Assembly (NCBI GenBank): GCA_946406115.1 | Contig: OX291552.1 | Location: forward strand, 5,704,001 to 5,768,000 | Reading direction: 5' to 3' | From: Apoda limacodes | Taxonomy: Eukaryota > Arthropoda > Insecta > Lepidoptera > Limacodidae | Length of the DNA stretch: 64,000 bases | Part shown: positions 63,601 through 64,000 of the stretch, piece by piece | Layout of the letters: each line of letters starts with the position of its first letter | Position numbering within the stretch: position 1 is the stretch's first letter | Program-made: the position numbers and the translations under genes | The notes under the pieces: model-generated | What the model was told of the DNA's origin: nothing | Seen by the model: only the letters and a program-made list of their open reading frames with translations | Database searches by the model: none

Positions 63601-64000
63601 TAATGAGTAATGTCCCGACTACTGAATCGAGGGTCGTGGGTTCGATTCCCGCACAAAAGAAACATTAATGTGATGAACATTTGTGTTTGTCTTGATAACT
63701 CTGTATAATGTTTATGTATTTACAAAAAAAGTATATTTATATATGTATTTCTATCCGTTGTCTGGTATCCAAAGTAGTAGGTTTGCTTAGTTTTGGACCA
63801 GTTAGTGCTGTGTTAGTCCAAAAATATTTATTTATTTACCAATGTAATATTGTTTTACATAACAGGGGATGAGGATTGTTTATTCATAAACATATTCTCT
63901 CCAAATATTGATCGCGCCGCACGTCTACCGGTGGTTGTATTCATCCATGGAGGCGACTTCATGTCCGGTTCCGGTGACCTCTACGATCCATCACCACTCA
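54489..64000 (+). CDS. Carboxylesterase C, 5' part (three exons, runs off the window)
   Basis: Exons 54489-54680, 62514-62610 and 63866 onward. The visible 142 or so residues include a hydrophobic signal peptide (MFTFRILFFLFFLKCVYL), ETEDGKLEGAWLVNED, FKGVPYANPPTGQYRFK, the first disulfide Cys (RSACLQLE) and DEDCLFINIFSPNID, then LPVVVFIHGGDFMSGSGDLY. The oxyanion-hole tetrad is HGGD (Asp127) rather than HGGG. Exon phases equal those of esterase B; exon 2 has the same length. The start is set at 54489 because a signal peptide begins there. The frame stays open upstream to an ATG at 54276, but those 71 residues are not esterase-like. The nucleophile exon is beyond the window. Intron 1 is 7.8 kb and contains the large inverted repeat. 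Confidence 0.9.
55340..55745 (+). repeat. Dispersed repeat R4, short full copy
   Basis: Same start (AGGGTTTCGTAGCCAAATGG) and same end (GGAACCCTCGGTGCGCGAGT, CCAACTCGCACTTGGCCGG) as 43683-44335, with long near-identical stretches (AAAAATGATATGGAGGTTTT, GTTTGCGCGAGAGACACTT). About 250 bp shorter: the segment after GAGACACTT is deleted. Confidence 0.8.
55875..56108. mobile_element. Foldback MITE, about 230 bp
   Basis: Inverted ends AACAACCAGTTTCAAAAAGA / TCTTTTTGAAGCCGGTTGTT. The symmetry continues through TAATTACTT and AAAAATCTGATGTGAATTAC to ACAGTTT and the centre near 55992. No protein. In intron 1 of esterase C. Confidence 0.78.
56615..57165 (+). repeat. Dispersed repeat R3 copies and TA microsatellites
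   Basis: GGCTCCGCCTGCCTTAGATT, then CGTAACAAGCAACTAAAG and ACTCACTTACGCATTTATGA. A second copy ends in CGTTTCCGAGTTTCAGATTG and a TA run (57076-57101), followed by another TA run (57138-57157). Confidence 0.55.
58120..58712 (-). mobile_element. CR1-like LINE, 3' half (interrupted copy)
   Basis: Reverse strand: KRAVGSIY, then PRISLRELFREIDILTVPCQ, YIFACIMFVRKN, YFQNVVFRRYIALSQHKVYF and a 3' untranslated end with TGAGTTTCTTGCCGGTTCTT. The upstream part of the same LINE resumes at 61717, beyond the large inverted repeat. Confidence 0.72.
58713..61691. mobile_element. Giant foldback element, 2.98-kb inverted repeat
   Basis: Left arm about 58713-60141, right arm about 60266-61691, loop about 124 bases. 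The arms are reverse complements over their whole length; in the outer 330 bases I count about eight differences (near 97.5 % identity) plus small indels in A/T runs. Interior very AT-rich. Each arm holds the same short frame (NISKTIKDIQNLKKDLKRGG in the left arm), 79 and 96 codons long, with no family match I know. It interrupts a CR1-like LINE in intron 1 of esterase C. No clear target duplication was found, and a few bases of the LINE seem lost at the junction. Confidence 0.92.
61717..61880 (-). mobile_element. CR1-like LINE, upstream half of the interrupted copy
   Basis: Reverse strand reads VRHLTDVDTARLVYFSYFHS, VMSYGILLWGMVADIDII, which is the reverse transcriptase just before KRAVGSIY at 58690. 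A 25-base stretch of unknown origin (61692-61716) separates it from the inverted repeat. Confidence 0.7.
61881..62513. other. End of intron 1 of esterase C, nothing else recognised
   Basis: AT-rich intron with R4-like wording near 62365-62400 (AACCCGTCAAATATGAGACG). No exon seen before the acceptor tctttcag at 62513. Confidence 0.45.
62514..62610 (+). CDS. Esterase C exon 2
   Basis: Phase 0 start, phase 1 end before gtaaaag. Encodes DPQPLTPWSGVRNATAYRSA, then CLQLESSLDVILG. Contains the sequon NAT and the first disulfide Cys. Confidence 0.92.
63110..63290 (+). mobile_element. LINE 3' untranslated end
   Basis: TGAGTTTCTTGCCGGTTCTT, then CTCAGTACAAGGTCTCC and AATCTGAATAAAATTATATT with GAATTGAAT tandem units. 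The reverse of the same text ends the LINE at 58150. Typical 3' end of a CR1-type lepidopteran element. Confidence 0.65.
63590..63835 (+). mobile_element. tRNA-headed SINE
   Basis: Head with B box GGGTTCGATTCCCGCAC at 63639, body TTGTGTTTGTCTTGATAACT, TATCCGTTGTCTGGTATCCA and end GTTAGTCCAAAAATATTTAT. Located 30 bases upstream of esterase C exon 3, as another copy is 30 bases upstream of esterase B exon 2. Confidence 0.78.
63866..64000 (+). CDS. Esterase C exon 3 (partial, HGGD oxyanion hole)
   Basis: Phase 1 start after cataacag. Encodes GDEDCLFINIFSPNIDRAAR, then LPVVVFIHGGDFMSGSGDLY and DPSPL before the window ends. GAC at 63955-63957 puts Asp in the last position of the HGGG tetrad. Confidence 0.92.

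Overview
The window is animal nuclear DNA, almost certainly from a moth or butterfly (Lepidoptera). Genes are split into short exons with GT-AG introns of kilobase length. The intergenic DNA is AT-rich and full of repeats typical of Lepidoptera: the GGGTTCCGTA / ACTCGCACTTGGCCGG family, repeats ending in TTTCGCATTTATAATATTAG, RTE, CR1-like and Jockey-like LINEs, tRNA-headed SINEs and MITEs. I see no bacterial operon, CRISPR array, rRNA gene or true tRNA gene. The species cannot be told from the sequence.

The host genes are a head-to-tail cluster of at least three type-B carboxylesterases (alpha/beta hydrolases), all on the + strand. Esterase A (619-8111) shows only its last five exons; its 5' part lies upstream. 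Esterase B (14463-31661) is complete: ten exons, 557 residues, uninterrupted frame. Esterase C (54489 to beyond 64000) shows its first three exons. Exon boundaries and phases match between the copies, so they arose by tandem duplication. They probably encode secreted glycoproteins, since B and C start with a hydrophobic signal peptide and N-glycosylation sequons are frequent.

The most interesting biology is in the active sites. Esterase B has lost the nucleophile (GQGAG instead of GESAG, Gly203) and the oxyanion hole (QDGF instead of HGGG), yet keeps the histidine, the acidic residue, the disulfide cysteine and a perfect ten-exon frame. It looks like a maintained pseudoenzyme. Esterase C carries HGGD instead of HGGG, an Asp at the oxyanion-hole position where blowfly alpha-E7 esterase acquired the organophosphate-resistance change G137D.

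Layout: 1-8.1 kb, esterase A with an intronic minisatellite built from copies of its own 3' splice site; 8.1-14.4 kb, two decayed Jockey-like LINEs on the - strand; 14.4-31.7 kb, esterase B with repeat-filled introns; 31.7-54.4 kb, a long intergenic stretch with a 60-bp minisatellite, a dead Tc1/mariner copy holding a nested hAT MITE, several LINE remnants and dispersed repeats; 54.4-64 kb, start of esterase C. Intron 1 of esterase C holds a 3-kb inverted repeat (58713-61691) with arms of about 1.43 kb, inserted into an older CR1-like LINE. If transcribed, that intron would fold into a very long double-stranded RNA.
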